Assembly (NCBI RefSeq): GCF_903645355.1
Contig: NZ_CAHJXR010000007.1
Location: 62,001 to 126,000 of the forward strand
DNA from: Schaalia sp. Marseille-Q2122
GTDB lineage: Bacteria; Actinomycetota; Actinomycetes; Actinomycetales; Actinomycetaceae
Length of the DNA stretch: 64,000 nucleotides
Direction of reading: 5' to 3'
Notes under the pieces: model-generated
Database searches by the model: none
What the model saw: only the letters and a program-made list of their open reading frames with translations
Told to the model about the DNA's origin: nothing
Made by a program: the position numbers and the translations under genes
In this document: piece by piece, positions 25,573-34,335 of the stretch
Layout of the letters: every line of letters begins with the position of its first letter
Position numbering within the stretch: position 1 is the stretch's first letter

Positions 25573-26670
25573 GTGAAGAACTCCCTGAAGTTTGGCGCAG
25601 TTGCCGCTGCCGCCGCCCTGGCTCTCGCAGCCTGCGGTGCAGCTCCCGACGCACCCGCTTCCTCCGCCCCCGCTGCAGACGGCGCAGCTTCGGGCACCGC
25701 AGCCACCGGCACCCTCAAGGCCTGCATGGTCTCCGACGCTGGCGGTTTCGAGGACAAGTCCTTTAACCAGTCCGGTAAGGAAGGCCTGGAGAAGGCTAAG
25801 GCTGAACTCGGCGTTGAGGTTTCCTACTCCGAGTCCCACTCCGCAGCTGACTTCACCCAGAACATCGACGCTCAGATCCAGGGCGGCTGCCAGCTGGTCT
25901 TCGGCGTTGGCTTCCTCATGGCTGAGGCCATGAACGAGGCTGCCAAGGCCAACCCGGATGTCATGTTCGCCCTCGTGGACTCCGGCTTCGCTGACGCCCC
26001 CGAGAACTCCAAGGCCCTGCTGTTCAACACCGCTGAAGCCTCCTACCTGGCTGGCTACGCTGCCGCTGGCATGACCACCACCGGCAAGGTCGGCACCTTC
26101 CTTGGCATGCAGCTGCCCTCCACCGCGATCTTCGCCGACGGCTTCTCCGACGGCATCGCCAAGTACAACGAGGTCCACGGCGGCACCATCCAGCTGCTCG
26201 GCTGGGACAAGGCCAAGCAGGAAGGCATGGCCACCGGCGACTTCGAAGACACCACCAAGGGCAAGCAGTTCTCCACCCAGCTCATTGAGCAGGGCGCTGA
26301 CATCATCATGCCCGTCGCTGGCCCCGTTGGCGCTGGCACCCTGGCTGCCGCTACCGAAACCGGCAAGGCTTCCGTCGTGTGGGTTGACGCTGACGGCTAC
26401 CTGACCCAGCCCGAATCCGGCAAGGTCATCCTCACCTCCGTCATGAAGCAGATCGGCGCCGCCGTGTTCGACACCGTGAAGCTCGCTCAGGAAGGCAAGT
26501 GGGATTCCGCTCCCTACGTTGGCACCCTGGCCAACGGTGGCGTGGGCATCGCTCCCTTCCACGATTTCGACTCCAAGGTTTCCGCTGAGCTGAAGAAGGA
26601 GATCGAAGATCTCCAGGCTCAGATCGTTGATGGCACCATCAAGGTGGAGTCCGCTCACACCCCCAAGTGA
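25573..26670 (+). CDS. BMP-family (PnrA/MED-like) nucleoside-binding lipoprotein
   Basis: 365 residues from GTG 25573 (AAAGGAG upstream). Signal peptide with lipobox LALAACG, then an Ala/Ser/Pro linker and a periplasmic-binding fold of the BMP/PnrA class: GGFEDKSFNQSGKEGLEKA, FGVGFLMAEAMNEAAKANPD, AALVDSGF-like VMFALVDSGF, AYLAGY-like SYLAGYAAAGM. Characterised relatives bind purine and pyrimidine nucleosides, with an aromatic sandwich around the base. It is the substrate receptor of the transporter encoded downstream. Codons are strongly biased to C/G endings (GGC, AAG, GCT), as expected for an abundant protein. Confidence 0.92.
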   Translation: MKNSLKFGAVAAAAALALAACGAAPDAPASSAPAADGAASGTAATGTLKACMVSDAGGFEDKSFNQSGKEGLEKAKAELGVEVSYSESHSAADFTQNIDAQIQGGCQLVFGVGFLMAEAMNEAAKANPDVMFALVDSGFADAPENSKALLFNTAEASYLAGYAAAGMTTTGKVGTFLGMQLPSTAIFADGFSDGIAKYNEVHGGTIQLLGWDKAKQEGMATGDFEDTTKGKQFSTQLIEQGADIIMPVAGPVGAGTLAAATETGKASVVWVDADGYLTQPESGKVILTSVMKQIGAAVFDTVKLAQEGKWDSAPYVGTLANGGVGIAPFHDFDSKVSAELKKEIEDLQAQIVDGTIKVESAHTPK

Positions 26671-26699
26671 TCGGCAAATCGAGAAACTGAACACTGAAG

Positions 26700-26738
26700 G
26701 GCTGGGGGTGCGGAGCGCGGCTCCGCACCCCCAGCCCT
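26700..26738 (+). terminator. Strong hairpin between binding-protein and ATPase genes
   Basis: GGGCTGGGGGTGCGGAGC is followed after two bases by its near-perfect complement and TTAT. It probably works as a partial terminator or 3' stabiliser that keeps the receptor mRNA more abundant than the transporter mRNA. Confidence 0.8.
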
Positions 26739-26854
26739 TATGTGCGTTTACGTCAAAAGACATGTATCTTGTGTAGATCATTGAGCAGGGTAGTGTTGCC
26801 TGAAAGGCGAAGACGCCTGTCACTGCTTCTGAATACACATCTGTAGGAGCTACT

Positions 26855-28408
26855 GTGAAACTCGAACTCGAGGGGATTACAAAGGTCTTCGGCCCACTCG
26901 TGGCCAACGACCATATCGACCTCGTCGTTGAAGAAGGGCAAATCCACGCCCTACTCGGCGAAAACGGTGCCGGTAAATCAACGCTGATGAACGTCCTCTA
27001 CGGCCTGTACCAGCCCGACGACGGCCGCATCCTCATTGACGGCAAACCCCAAACCTTCCGCGGTCCTGGCGACGCAGTAGCCGCCGGCATCGGCATGGTC
27101 CACCAGCACTTCATGCTGGTCCCCGTCTTCACCGTCGCCGAATCCGTCGCCCTGGGCTACGAACCCGCAGGCGTCGGCGGCATCCTCGACCACAATGCCG
27201 CCCGCGAAAAGGTCCGCGAACTCTCCGCACGCTTCGGCTTCGACATCGACCCCGACGCCCTCATCGAAGACCTTCCCGTCGGCGCCCAGCAGCGTGTCGA
27301 GATCATCAAGGCACTCTCCCGCGACGCGAAGGTCCTCATCCTCGACGAGCCCACCGCCGTGCTCACCCCGCAAGAAACCGATGAACTCATCGAAATCATG
27401 CGCGAACTCAAGGCTGCGGGCACCTCGATCGTCTTCATCACCCACAAGCTGCGTGAGGTCCGCGCCGTCGCCGACCACATCACCGTCATCCGCCGCGGCA
27501 AGGTCGTCGGCGAAGCCTCCCCGACCTCCACCGAGAAGGAACTCGCCTCCCTCATGGTCGGCCGCGCCGTCGACCTCGGCGTCGCCAAAGACCCCGCCAC
27601 CCCCGGCGAACCCGTCCTGCGCTACCGCGACGTGTCCATGCTCGACGAACTCGGCCACGTCGCCCTCGACCACGTCAACCTTGACGTCCACGCCGGAGAG
27701 ATCCTCTGCGTCGCCGGCGTGCAAGGCAACGGCCAGACAGAACTGTGCGAGGTCACCCTCGGCTCCCACGCGCCCAACGGCGGCCACATTGAGATCGCCG
27801 GAACAGACCTGGCCTCCCTCACCATCCGCCAGCGCCTCGAAAAGGGCCTGGGCTACGTGCCCGAAGACCGCTTCGAAGACGGCATGATCACCAGCTTCTC
27901 CATCGCGGAGAACATGATCCTCGACCAGTACTACCACGCTCCCTTCTCCGGCGGCGTCTCCATCGACCTAGGCGAAGTGGACCGCAACGCGGAGGCCCTC
28001 CGCGAAGAATTCGACGTTCGCGTCACCTCCGTTCACGACCCGATCTCGACCCTGTCGGGCGGCAATCAGCAAAAGGCGATCCTCGCCCGCGAACTCTCCC
28101 GCCCCCTGAAGGTCCTCGTCGCCTCCCAGCCCACCCGCGGCCTCGACGTTGGCTCCATCGAGTTCGTCCACTCCCGTATCGTCGCCGAACGCGACAAGGG
28201 GACGGCCGTGGTCGTCGTCTCCACCGAACTTGACGAGGTCGTCGCCCTCGCCGACCGTATCGCCGTCATGTACCGCGGCCGCATTATCGGCACCGTCCCC
28301 GCTGACACGCCCCGCGACGTCCTGGGCCTGATGATGGCCGGCGTCCCCGAGGACGAGGCACGCGAACAAGCAGCCCGCGCACACGCGGATAAGGAGGAAA
28401 ACCTGTGA
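26855..28408 (+). CDS. Nucleoside ABC transporter, tandem ATP-binding protein (NupO/YufO type)
   Basis: 517 residues with two fused ABC domains of the sugar/nucleoside importer class. Domain 1: GENGAGKST, LPVGAQQRVEI, LILDEPTAVLT. Domain 2 is degenerate as usual: VQGNGQTELCE in place of Walker A, LSGGNQQKAILARE, and SQPTRGLD where DEPTRG is typical. Family members pair with two permeases and a BMP lipoprotein, all present here. GTG 26855 follows TAGGAG. The stop overlaps the first permease start by four bases (GTGA). Confidence 0.93.
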   Translation: MKLELEGITKVFGPLVANDHIDLVVEEGQIHALLGENGAGKSTLMNVLYGLYQPDDGRILIDGKPQTFRGPGDAVAAGIGMVHQHFMLVPVFTVAESVALGYEPAGVGGILDHNAAREKVRELSARFGFDIDPDALIEDLPVGAQQRVEIIKALSRDAKVLILDEPTAVLTPQETDELIEIMRELKAAGTSIVFITHKLREVRAVADHITVIRRGKVVGEASPTSTEKELASLMVGRAVDLGVAKDPATPGEPVLRYRDVSMLDELGHVALDHVNLDVHAGEILCVAGVQGNGQTELCEVTLGSHAPNGGHIEIAGTDLASLTIRQRLEKGLGYVPEDRFEDGMITSFSIAENMILDQYYHAPFSGGVSIDLGEVDRNAEALREEFDVRVTSVHDPISTLSGGNQQKAILARELSRPLKVLVASQPTRGLDVGSIEFVHSRIVAERDKGTAVVVVSTELDEVVALADRIAVMYRGRIIGTVPADTPRDVLGLMMAGVPEDEAREQAARAHADKEENL

Positions 28409-29643
28409 GCACCGCGCCAACCCTTGCCGACAAGGCGCCCGAAAAGGACGCCCCCTCCTGGGTCACCCGCTTTCTCCGCAGCTTCATGAACCCCTCGGTG
28501 GGGACCATCGCAGGCGCCATCGCCCTCGCCCTGGTCATTGGCGCGCTGATCGTCGCCATCTTCGACCCTGAAGTGCAGCGCACCGTAGGTTACCTTTTCG
28601 CTCGCCCCAGTGACTTCTTCGCTGCTTTCGGCTCTGCTTTTGGTGGCTTCTTCACCTCGCTGTTCCGCGGTGCCGTTTTCGACTGGACACAAAGCAGCGC
28701 CACCGCAGCGATCAAGCCCATTACCGACACTATGCTGCGCGCCACCCCGCTGATTATCGCGGGCCTGGCCATTGCCGTGTCCTTCACCGCTGGCCTGTTC
28801 AATATTGGTGTCCAGGGCCAGCTGATGATGGGTGCGGTTCTGGGTGGCTTCCTTGGCTTCTACCTGAATCTGCCCTACGGCCTGCACCTGCTGGTCGCCA
28901 TCCTCGGCGCCATCGTGGGCGGCGCAATCTGGGGCTTCATCCCCGGTTTCCTCAAGGCCAAGCTGGGAGCCAATGAGGTGATCGTGACGATCATGCTCAA
29001 CTCCGTGGCCGTCTACCTCCTGCAATACATCCTCACCACGCAGCTCTTCACCGGCCCGGGCGGCTACCCCGGCAAGTCCCAGAAGGTCGCTGAAACCGCG
29101 CAGCTGCCGCTGCTGCTGGGCTCCGGCTTCCGCCTGCACGCAGGCTTCCTGCTGGCCCTCGTGGCTGCCGTCCTCGTGTGGTGGATCCTCAAGCGCTCGA
29201 CCTTCGGCTTCGAGCTGCGCGCTGCGGGCGCCAACCCGGCGGCGGCCCGCACGGCCGGTATTAACGTGCCCCGCACCCTCATGCTCACCCTCGTCCTCTC
29301 GGGCGCTCTTGCTGGCCTGGCCGGCACCGCCCCCGTGCTGGGCACGGAGAAGTTCATCTCCGGTGACGTGGCCGCCTCCTATGGTTTCGACGCCATTACC
29401 GTCGCCCTGCTGGGCAAGTCCAGCCCCCTTGGCGTGGTGCTGGCGGGCCTGCTCTTTGGTGGCCTGAACGCTGGTTCAGCCATTATGCAGTCCTCAAATA
29501 TTCCCGTTGACATCGGTCAGATCACCCAGGCTGTCATTGTGTTGCTCATTGCAGCATCTGAGGCTATTCGCCTGCGCCGCGCCCAAAAGGCTGCGAACGC
29601 ATCCTCTGCCTCCGCCGTGAAGAAGGAAGGAGCTGGCGCATGA
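28405..29643 (+). CDS. Nucleoside ABC transporter permease (NupP type)
   Basis: 412 residues, ~10 membrane segments. Contains the BPD_transp_2 signatures: GLFNIGVQGQLMMGAVLGGF, IPGFLKAKLGANEVIVTIMLNSVAVYLLQYI, and FELRAAGANPAAARTAGINVPRTLM (the cytoplasmic coupling region). The N-terminal ~30 residues are charged and cytoplasmic. Overlaps the ATPase gene by four bases upstream and the second permease by four bases downstream, so the four subunits are translationally coupled. Confidence 0.93.
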   Translation: MSTAPTLADKAPEKDAPSWVTRFLRSFMNPSVGTIAGAIALALVIGALIVAIFDPEVQRTVGYLFARPSDFFAAFGSAFGGFFTSLFRGAVFDWTQSSATAAIKPITDTMLRATPLIIAGLAIAVSFTAGLFNIGVQGQLMMGAVLGGFLGFYLNLPYGLHLLVAILGAIVGGAIWGFIPGFLKAKLGANEVIVTIMLNSVAVYLLQYILTTQLFTGPGGYPGKSQKVAETAQLPLLLGSGFRLHAGFLLALVAAVLVWWILKRSTFGFELRAAGANPAAARTAGINVPRTLMLTLVLSGALAGLAGTAPVLGTEKFISGDVAASYGFDAITVALLGKSSPLGVVLAGLLFGGLNAGSAIMQSSNIPVDIGQITQAVIVLLIAASEAIRLRRAQKAANASSASAVKKEGAGA

Positions 29644-30914
29644 GCACCGCAACACTGACAACCCCCGCAGCCCAGGCTGAGGGCATCACCACCCCCGTCC
29701 AGTGGCGCGACCCGATCGTCACCACCACTATGACGGTGCTGACCTTCATCATGGCCCTCCTGGCTTCGGGGTCCTCTCGCGTCTCCTTCGCGGGCGCCAC
29801 CAGCTGGTTCGACATGGGCGACTACACCATCCCCGCCCAAATCACCGGCCTTGTCCTGGGCGTCATCGCCCTGGCCTGCACCGGCCTCGTGTGGAAGAAG
29901 GCCATGGCCCGCCAGGAAGCCTCCGGCTGGCTGGTTGGCATCGTCGGTATTGCCTTCGTCGTCACCTTCCTGCTGTGGACGGTGGCCGGCAAGGACACCT
30001 CCATGCTGCCCGTCGTCTCGCTCCTGGCCGGTGGCCTCATGTTCGCCACGCCTCTGGTGTTTGGCTCCATGTCGGGCATCGTCTGCGAACGCTCCGGCAT
30101 TATTAACATCGCCATTGAAGGCCAGCTGCTGTTTGGCGCTTTCATGGCCACCATCTTCGCCTCGGCCAGCGGCAGCGTGTGGATGGGCCTCGTGGGTGCG
30201 CCTATCGCCGGCGCCCTCGTATCCGTCCTGCTGGCCCTGTTCACCATTAAGTACCGCGCGGACCATATTGTCGTCGGCGTCGTGCTGAACATGCTGGTCG
30301 TGGGCCTAACCGCCTTCTTGTTCTCCACCCTGCTGAAGAACAACCCCGGCCTCAACCAGATCATGGCCCTGCCCACCTGGGGTATCCCCGTCCTCAAGGA
30401 CATCCCCGTCATTGGCCCGGTCCTGTTCAACCAGTCCCTGCACATCTACCTGATGTTCATCGTGGTCATCGCCTTGCAGTTCATGATCTTCAACTCCCGC
30501 TGGGGTCTGCGCACCCGCGCCTGCGGCGAACACCCCAAGGCCGCTGACACCGTCGGCATCAAGGTCAACCGCATCCGCTGGCAAAACGTCATCCTCGCCG
30601 GTGCGCTGGCTGGCATGGGTGGTGCCTTCTTCACCATCGGCCAGGGCCTGGCCTTCAGTAAGGACATGGCCGCCGGTAACGGCTTCATCGCCCTGGCTGC
30701 GATGATCCTGGGCCGCTGGAACCCGCGTGGTGCCCTTGCTGCCGCCCTGCTCTTTGGTTTTGCCACCAACCTGGGTGCTGTCATGCAGGTCGTGGGCTCG
30801 CCCATCCCGGCGCAGTTCCTGCTGATGACCCCCTACCTGGTGACCATCCTGGCTGTGGCAGGCTTCGTTGGCGCGGTTCGCGCCCCGGCCGCTGAAGGCA
30901 AGGCCTACCCGTGA
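29640..30914 (+). CDS. Nucleoside ABC transporter permease (NupQ type)
   Basis: 424 residues. The C-terminal two thirds carry the permease core: CERSGIINIAIEGQLLFGAFMA, KYRADHIVVGVVLNMLVVGLTAF, WGLRTRACGEHPKAADTVGIKV and the C-terminal LAAAL-LFGFATNLGAVMQ. The N-terminal ~130 residues hold additional helices beyond the ~310-residue minimal NupQ, a known variation. ATGA overlap with the first permease. It forms the heteromeric channel with it. Confidence 0.93.
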   Translation: MSTATLTTPAAQAEGITTPVQWRDPIVTTTMTVLTFIMALLASGSSRVSFAGATSWFDMGDYTIPAQITGLVLGVIALACTGLVWKKAMARQEASGWLVGIVGIAFVVTFLLWTVAGKDTSMLPVVSLLAGGLMFATPLVFGSMSGIVCERSGIINIAIEGQLLFGAFMATIFASASGSVWMGLVGAPIAGALVSVLLALFTIKYRADHIVVGVVLNMLVVGLTAFLFSTLLKNNPGLNQIMALPTWGIPVLKDIPVIGPVLFNQSLHIYLMFIVVIALQFMIFNSRWGLRTRACGEHPKAADTVGIKVNRIRWQNVILAGALAGMGGAFFTIGQGLAFSKDMAAGNGFIALAAMILGRWNPRGALAAALLFGFATNLGAVMQVVGSPIPAQFLLMTPYLVTILAVAGFVGAVRAPAAEGKAYP

Positions 30915-30938
30915 TAGATGGCCCGAAAGGAGCCTGAT

Positions 30939-31382
30939 ATGACTGACACGACCATTGGCACCTGCGCTGGCACCGAGGGCCTCGTCATTGACGAGGCCCT
31001 GTGGGCCCGCTTGCGTGAGGCAGCAAACGCCGCCGCCGCACGCGCCTACGCCCCCTACTCCAAGTACCACGTCGGCGCGGCCGCCCTCGTCAATGACGGG
31101 CGCATCGTCACCGGCTGCAATGTGGAGAACGCGGGCTTGGGCGTCACCCTCTGCGCCGAGTGCGGACTCATCTCCGACCTCGTCAATGGGGGTGGGGGTC
31201 GCCTCGTGGCGTTCCTGTGCGTTAACGGCGAGGGGGACATTATTTCCCCCTGCGGCCGCTGCCGCCAGATTCTTTTCGAGCATGGCGGCACCTCCCTGGT
31301 GCTGACCATGCCCCAAGGCGTGATGACAATGAACGAGGTCCTGCCCGGAGCCTTTGGGCCTTCGGATCTGGACAGTATGTGA
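30939..31382 (+). CDS. cdd: Cytidine deaminase
   Basis: 147 residues from ATG 30939 (AAAGGAG nine bases upstream; the in-frame ATG at 30918 has none). Deaminates cytidine and deoxycytidine to uridine and deoxyuridine. Zinc site visible: VGAAALVNDGRIVTGCNVENAGLGVTLCAECGLI with the catalytic CAE triad and PCGRCRQ. Tetrameric class by length. Lying 25 bp after the nucleoside permease, it takes the first catabolic step for imported cytidine. Confidence 0.96.
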   Translation: MTDTTIGTCAGTEGLVIDEALWARLREAANAAAARAYAPYSKYHVGAAALVNDGRIVTGCNVENAGLGVTLCAECGLISDLVNGGGGRLVAFLCVNGEGDIISPCGRCRQILFEHGGTSLVLTMPQGVMTMNEVLPGAFGPSDLDSM

Positions 31383-31497
31383 GCAGGATGGGGCCCACAC
31401 GCCCACTCGCCTTCCAGCCGGTCGTCGCATACGCTGAACGACGTGGCAGGGAAGGGAGTGAAAGGGCCCCTCACCTGCGGTGGGAAGGAAAAGGAAA

Positions 31498-32796
31498 TTG
31501 AGCACTGAAGCATTTGACGCCGTTGAAATTATCGCCACCAAGCGCGACAAGCACCGCCTGAGCAATGAGCAAATTGACTGGGTGATCGACGCCTACACGC
31601 GCGGTGTTGTCGCAGACGAGCAGATGGCCGCCCTCAATATGGCGATCTTCCTCAACGGCATGGACCGGGCCGAAATCGCCCGCTGGACCCAGGCGATGAT
31701 TAACTCCGGTGAACGCATGGACTTCTCCTCCCTGCCCCGCCCCACCGCCGACAAGCACTCCACCGGCGGTGTCGGCGACAAGATCACCCTGCCCCTGGCT
31801 CCCCTCGTCGCCGCTTTCGACGTGGCTGTCCCGCAACTGTCAGGCCGCGGCCTTGGCCACACCGGCGGCACCCTCGACAAGCTCGAATCCATCCCCGGAT
31901 GGCAGGCATTCTTGTCCAACGAGAAGATTATGGAGATGCTGGGCGAGGGCGCAGGCGCCGTCATCTGCGCTGCCGGCGCGGGCCTGGCTCCCGCCGATAA
32001 GAAGCTCTACGCCCTGCGCGACATTACCTCCACGGTGGAGTGCGTGCCGCTGATCGCCTCGTCGATCATGTCCAAGAAGATCGCCGAGGGCACTGGCTCG
32101 CTGGTGCTGGACGTCAAGGTCGGCTCGGGTGCGTTTATGAAGGACCGTGAGCGCGCCGAGGAGCTCGCCCGCACCATGGTTGACCTGGGCACCGACGCTG
32201 GCGTGACCACCGTTGCCCTGCTCACCGACATGAACACCCCCCTGGGCTTGACCGTTGGTAATGCCCTGGAGGTGCGCGAGTCCCTGGAGGTCCTTGCTGG
32301 TGGTGGCCCCGCTGACGTTGTGGAGCTGACCCTGGCGTTGGCCCGTGAGATGCTCGCAGCCGCTGGTAAGCCCGACGCCGACGTGGAAGCCGCGTTGAAG
32401 GACGGGCGTGCGATGGACCGCTGGCGCCGCATGATCTCTGAGCAGGGCGGCGACCCCGACGCGCCCCTGCCCGTGGCTGCACATACCGAAGAGGTGCGTG
32501 CCGAAGCGGAGGGCTACATCCAGTCCATGGATGCTCTCTCGGTGGGCGTGTCGTCTTGGCGTTTGGGTGCGGGCCGCGCGCGCAAGGAAGATCCGGTGCA
32601 GGCCGAGGCCGGCATCGAAATCCTGGCTAAGCCCGGCGATTTCGTTCGCGCTGGCCAGCCGATCTTCCGCCTGCACACCCAGACCCCGGAGCGTTTCGAG
32701 CGCGCGATTGCCTCCTTGGAAGGGGCAGTGGTGTTGGGTGCGCAGGCTCCCGAGCTGCCCGCATCGGTTGTCCTCGATCGTATTGCCTCCAGCTGA
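31498..32796 (+). CDS. deoA: Thymidine phosphorylase
   Basis: About 432 residues from TTG 31498 (GGAAGGAAAAGG upstream; a GTG six codons earlier is less well placed). Splits thymidine/deoxyuridine with phosphate to base and 2-deoxyribose-1-phosphate. Motifs: KHSTGGVGDKITLPLAP (phosphate loop), GRGLGHTGGTLDKLESI, DVKVGSGAFMKD and the C-terminal ACM-like region LGAGRARKED. Follows cdd within 120 bp and joins it in pyrimidine salvage. Confidence 0.95.
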   Translation: MSTEAFDAVEIIATKRDKHRLSNEQIDWVIDAYTRGVVADEQMAALNMAIFLNGMDRAEIARWTQAMINSGERMDFSSLPRPTADKHSTGGVGDKITLPLAPLVAAFDVAVPQLSGRGLGHTGGTLDKLESIPGWQAFLSNEKIMEMLGEGAGAVICAAGAGLAPADKKLYALRDITSTVECVPLIASSIMSKKIAEGTGSLVLDVKVGSGAFMKDRERAEELARTMVDLGTDAGVTTVALLTDMNTPLGLTVGNALEVRESLEVLAGGGPADVVELTLALAREMLAAAGKPDADVEAALKDGRAMDRWRRMISEQGGDPDAPLPVAAHTEEVRAEAEGYIQSMDALSVGVSSWRLGAGRARKEDPVQAEAGIEILAKPGDFVRAGQPIFRLHTQTPERFERAIASLEGAVVLGAQAPELPASVVLDRIASS

Positions 32797-32819
32797 GGCA
32801 ACGTAGGAACACCACCTTT

Positions 32820-33503
32820 ATGCCAGGATCACGACCGATTACGCCGCGCGAGCCCCGCGACATGCGTCCAGGCCAGCGCGACCACTACCCCGCGCAGGCC
32901 GACCCAACGACCTGCGGGATTGCCGCCCTCGCGGTGGTCAGCGCCCGCCACGCTGCACGCACCGGCGCGCCCTTCGCCACCTACCTGGGGGCCACCACGG
33001 GGGAGGCGCTCCTCGTCCAGCAAGACATGCACGAGGTCGCAGCCCGCACCGGTTTGCCCTGGCCGCAGGCTTTGGGGACCTCGCCCTGGGCGCTGGCAGC
33101 GCTAGCGAAACGCTCCACCGGCATGCGCTACCGGATCCTGCCCTGGGGGAGGCGCGCCGTCGACCTCGTCAATGAGGCTATCGACGCTGGTCACGACGCC
33201 TTCGTCTACACCGGTGGCGGTGCTTACGTGACCGGCGGCGGCCTGCTCGGTGGTGTCCTGTCGGCTGTGGCGAAGGTCGGTGTGGAGTGGGCGCCGAGGC
33301 ACGTCGTGGCTGTCCTCGCCGGAGAAGCCCCGGAAGGGCAGATCGCCATCTTTGAACCCACCAGCGGTAAGGTCTTCCGTCTGGATCGTGAAGAGCTCGC
33401 CGCCTATTCCCTGGGGCAGGGCGATAAGGAACGCCTACCGCACTGGGGATACTGGAAAAGACCGCTGCTTGCCGTCGTGCCCATTGTGGACGAGGCCGCC
33501 TAA
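32820..33503 (+). CDS. Peptidase C39-like protein, unknown role
   Basis: 227 residues, no signal peptide or membrane helix. The pattern looks like a papain/C39-type fold: Cys in DPTTCGIAALAVV (~residue 32), His in APRHVVAVLAGE (~residue 161) and Asn/Pro-containing FEPTSGKVFRLDREELAAYS after it, the order seen in C39-like cysteine peptidases. GGGAYVTGGGLLGGVLSAV is a Gly-rich loop. It sits 23 bp after deoA and 81 bp before deoC, so it is transcribed with nucleoside catabolism genes, yet no link to nucleosides is known to me. Assignment of the fold is by motif only. Confidence 0.6.
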   Translation: MPGSRPITPREPRDMRPGQRDHYPAQADPTTCGIAALAVVSARHAARTGAPFATYLGATTGEALLVQQDMHEVAARTGLPWPQALGTSPWALAALAKRSTGMRYRILPWGRRAVDLVNEAIDAGHDAFVYTGGGAYVTGGGLLGGVLSAVAKVGVEWAPRHVVAVLAGEAPEGQIAIFEPTSGKVFRLDREELAAYSLGQGDKERLPHWGYWKRPLLAVVPIVDEAA

Positions 33504-33584
33504 GAGGCTGGCCTGCGGTGAGCACCCGAAGAAATGAAAGCGGCGCACCCCATTGGAGGGGAGCGCCAAGAGAATGGAGAAACA

Positions 33585-34235
33585 ATGAAGCGCGCTGAAG
33601 TCGCCGCAATGATTGACCACACCCTGCTCGCCCCTGAGGCTGTGCCCGCCGACGTTGAGGCCCTGGTCGCTGAGGGCGCCGAACTGGGCACCTTCTCTGT
33701 GTGCGTCTCTCCCAACCTCCTGCCCGTCACCGCCCCCGAGGGCCTGGCCGTGGCCTGCGTGTGTGGCTTCCCCTCCGGCGCTCACAAGTCCGAGGTGAAG
33801 GCCGCCGAGGCTGCCCGAGCTCAGGCTGATGGCGTGGACGAGGTCGACATGGTCATCAACCTGGCCCTGGCTAAGCAGGGCGACTGGGCGGGCGTCGAGG
33901 CTGACATTCGCGCCGTGCGCGAAGCCTGCCCGGACGTGCTGCTCAAGGTCATTATCGAATCCGCCGCCCTGACTGACGAAGAGATCGTCGCCGCCTGCGA
34001 GGCTTCCGAGCGTGCGGGCGCCGACTATGTCAAGACCTCCACGGGCTTCCACAAGGCTGGCGGCGCCTCCGTGCACGCCGTGCGCCTGATGCGTCAGACC
34101 GTGGGCGATCGCCTGGGCGTGAAGGCCTCCGGCGGTATCCGCGACGCCGAGACTGCGCTGGCCATGATCGAGGCTGGCGCTTCCCGCCTTGGCCTGTCGG
34201 CTTCGCGTGCGATCCTGGAGGGCTTGGAGGACTGA
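33585..34235 (+). CDS. deoC: Deoxyribose-phosphate aldolase
   Basis: 216 residues from ATG 33585. Splits 2-deoxyribose-5-phosphate into glyceraldehyde-3-phosphate and acetaldehyde, the last step in using deoxynucleosides as carbon source. Motifs: [50 protein letters not shown], and Schiff-base Lys in [16 protein letters not shown], then [14 protein letters not shown]. Last gene of the operon; a strong hairpin follows. Confidence 0.96.
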   Translation: MKRAEVAAMIDHTLLAPEAVPADVEALVAEGAELGTFSVCVSPNLLPVTAPEGLAVACVCGFPSGAHKSEVKAAEAARAQADGVDEVDMVINLALAKQGDWAGVEADIRAVREACPDVLLKVIIESAALTDEEIVAACEASERAGADYVKTSTGFHKAGGASVHAVRLMRQTVGDRLGVKASGGIRDAETALAMIEAGASRLGLSASRAILEGLED

Positions 34236-34256
34236 TTTCCTCTCCTCGTGATTTTT

Positions 34257-34318
34257 GGTCGCACCTGGTAGTAAAAATGGGGCTGTTTTCGGCCTGATTT
34301 TTACCACCAGGTGCGACC
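34257..34318. terminator. Bidirectional terminator between deoC and the convergent gene
   Basis: A long inverted repeat: GGTCGCACCTGGTAGTAAAA... pairs with ...TTTTACCACCAGGTGCGACC (one mismatch), flanked by A/T runs on both sides (ATTTTT before, ATTTTTT after). It can end transcripts from both directions. It also has the look of a dispersed palindromic element. Confidence 0.88.
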
Positions 34319-34335
34319 ATTTTTTCTGCTGTGCC

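Noticed and set aside
30306-31565. 419-residue minus-strand frame across the permease and cdd genes
   Set aside because: Antisense shadow typical of high-GC coding DNA; the plus-strand genes have full family motifs and coupled starts.
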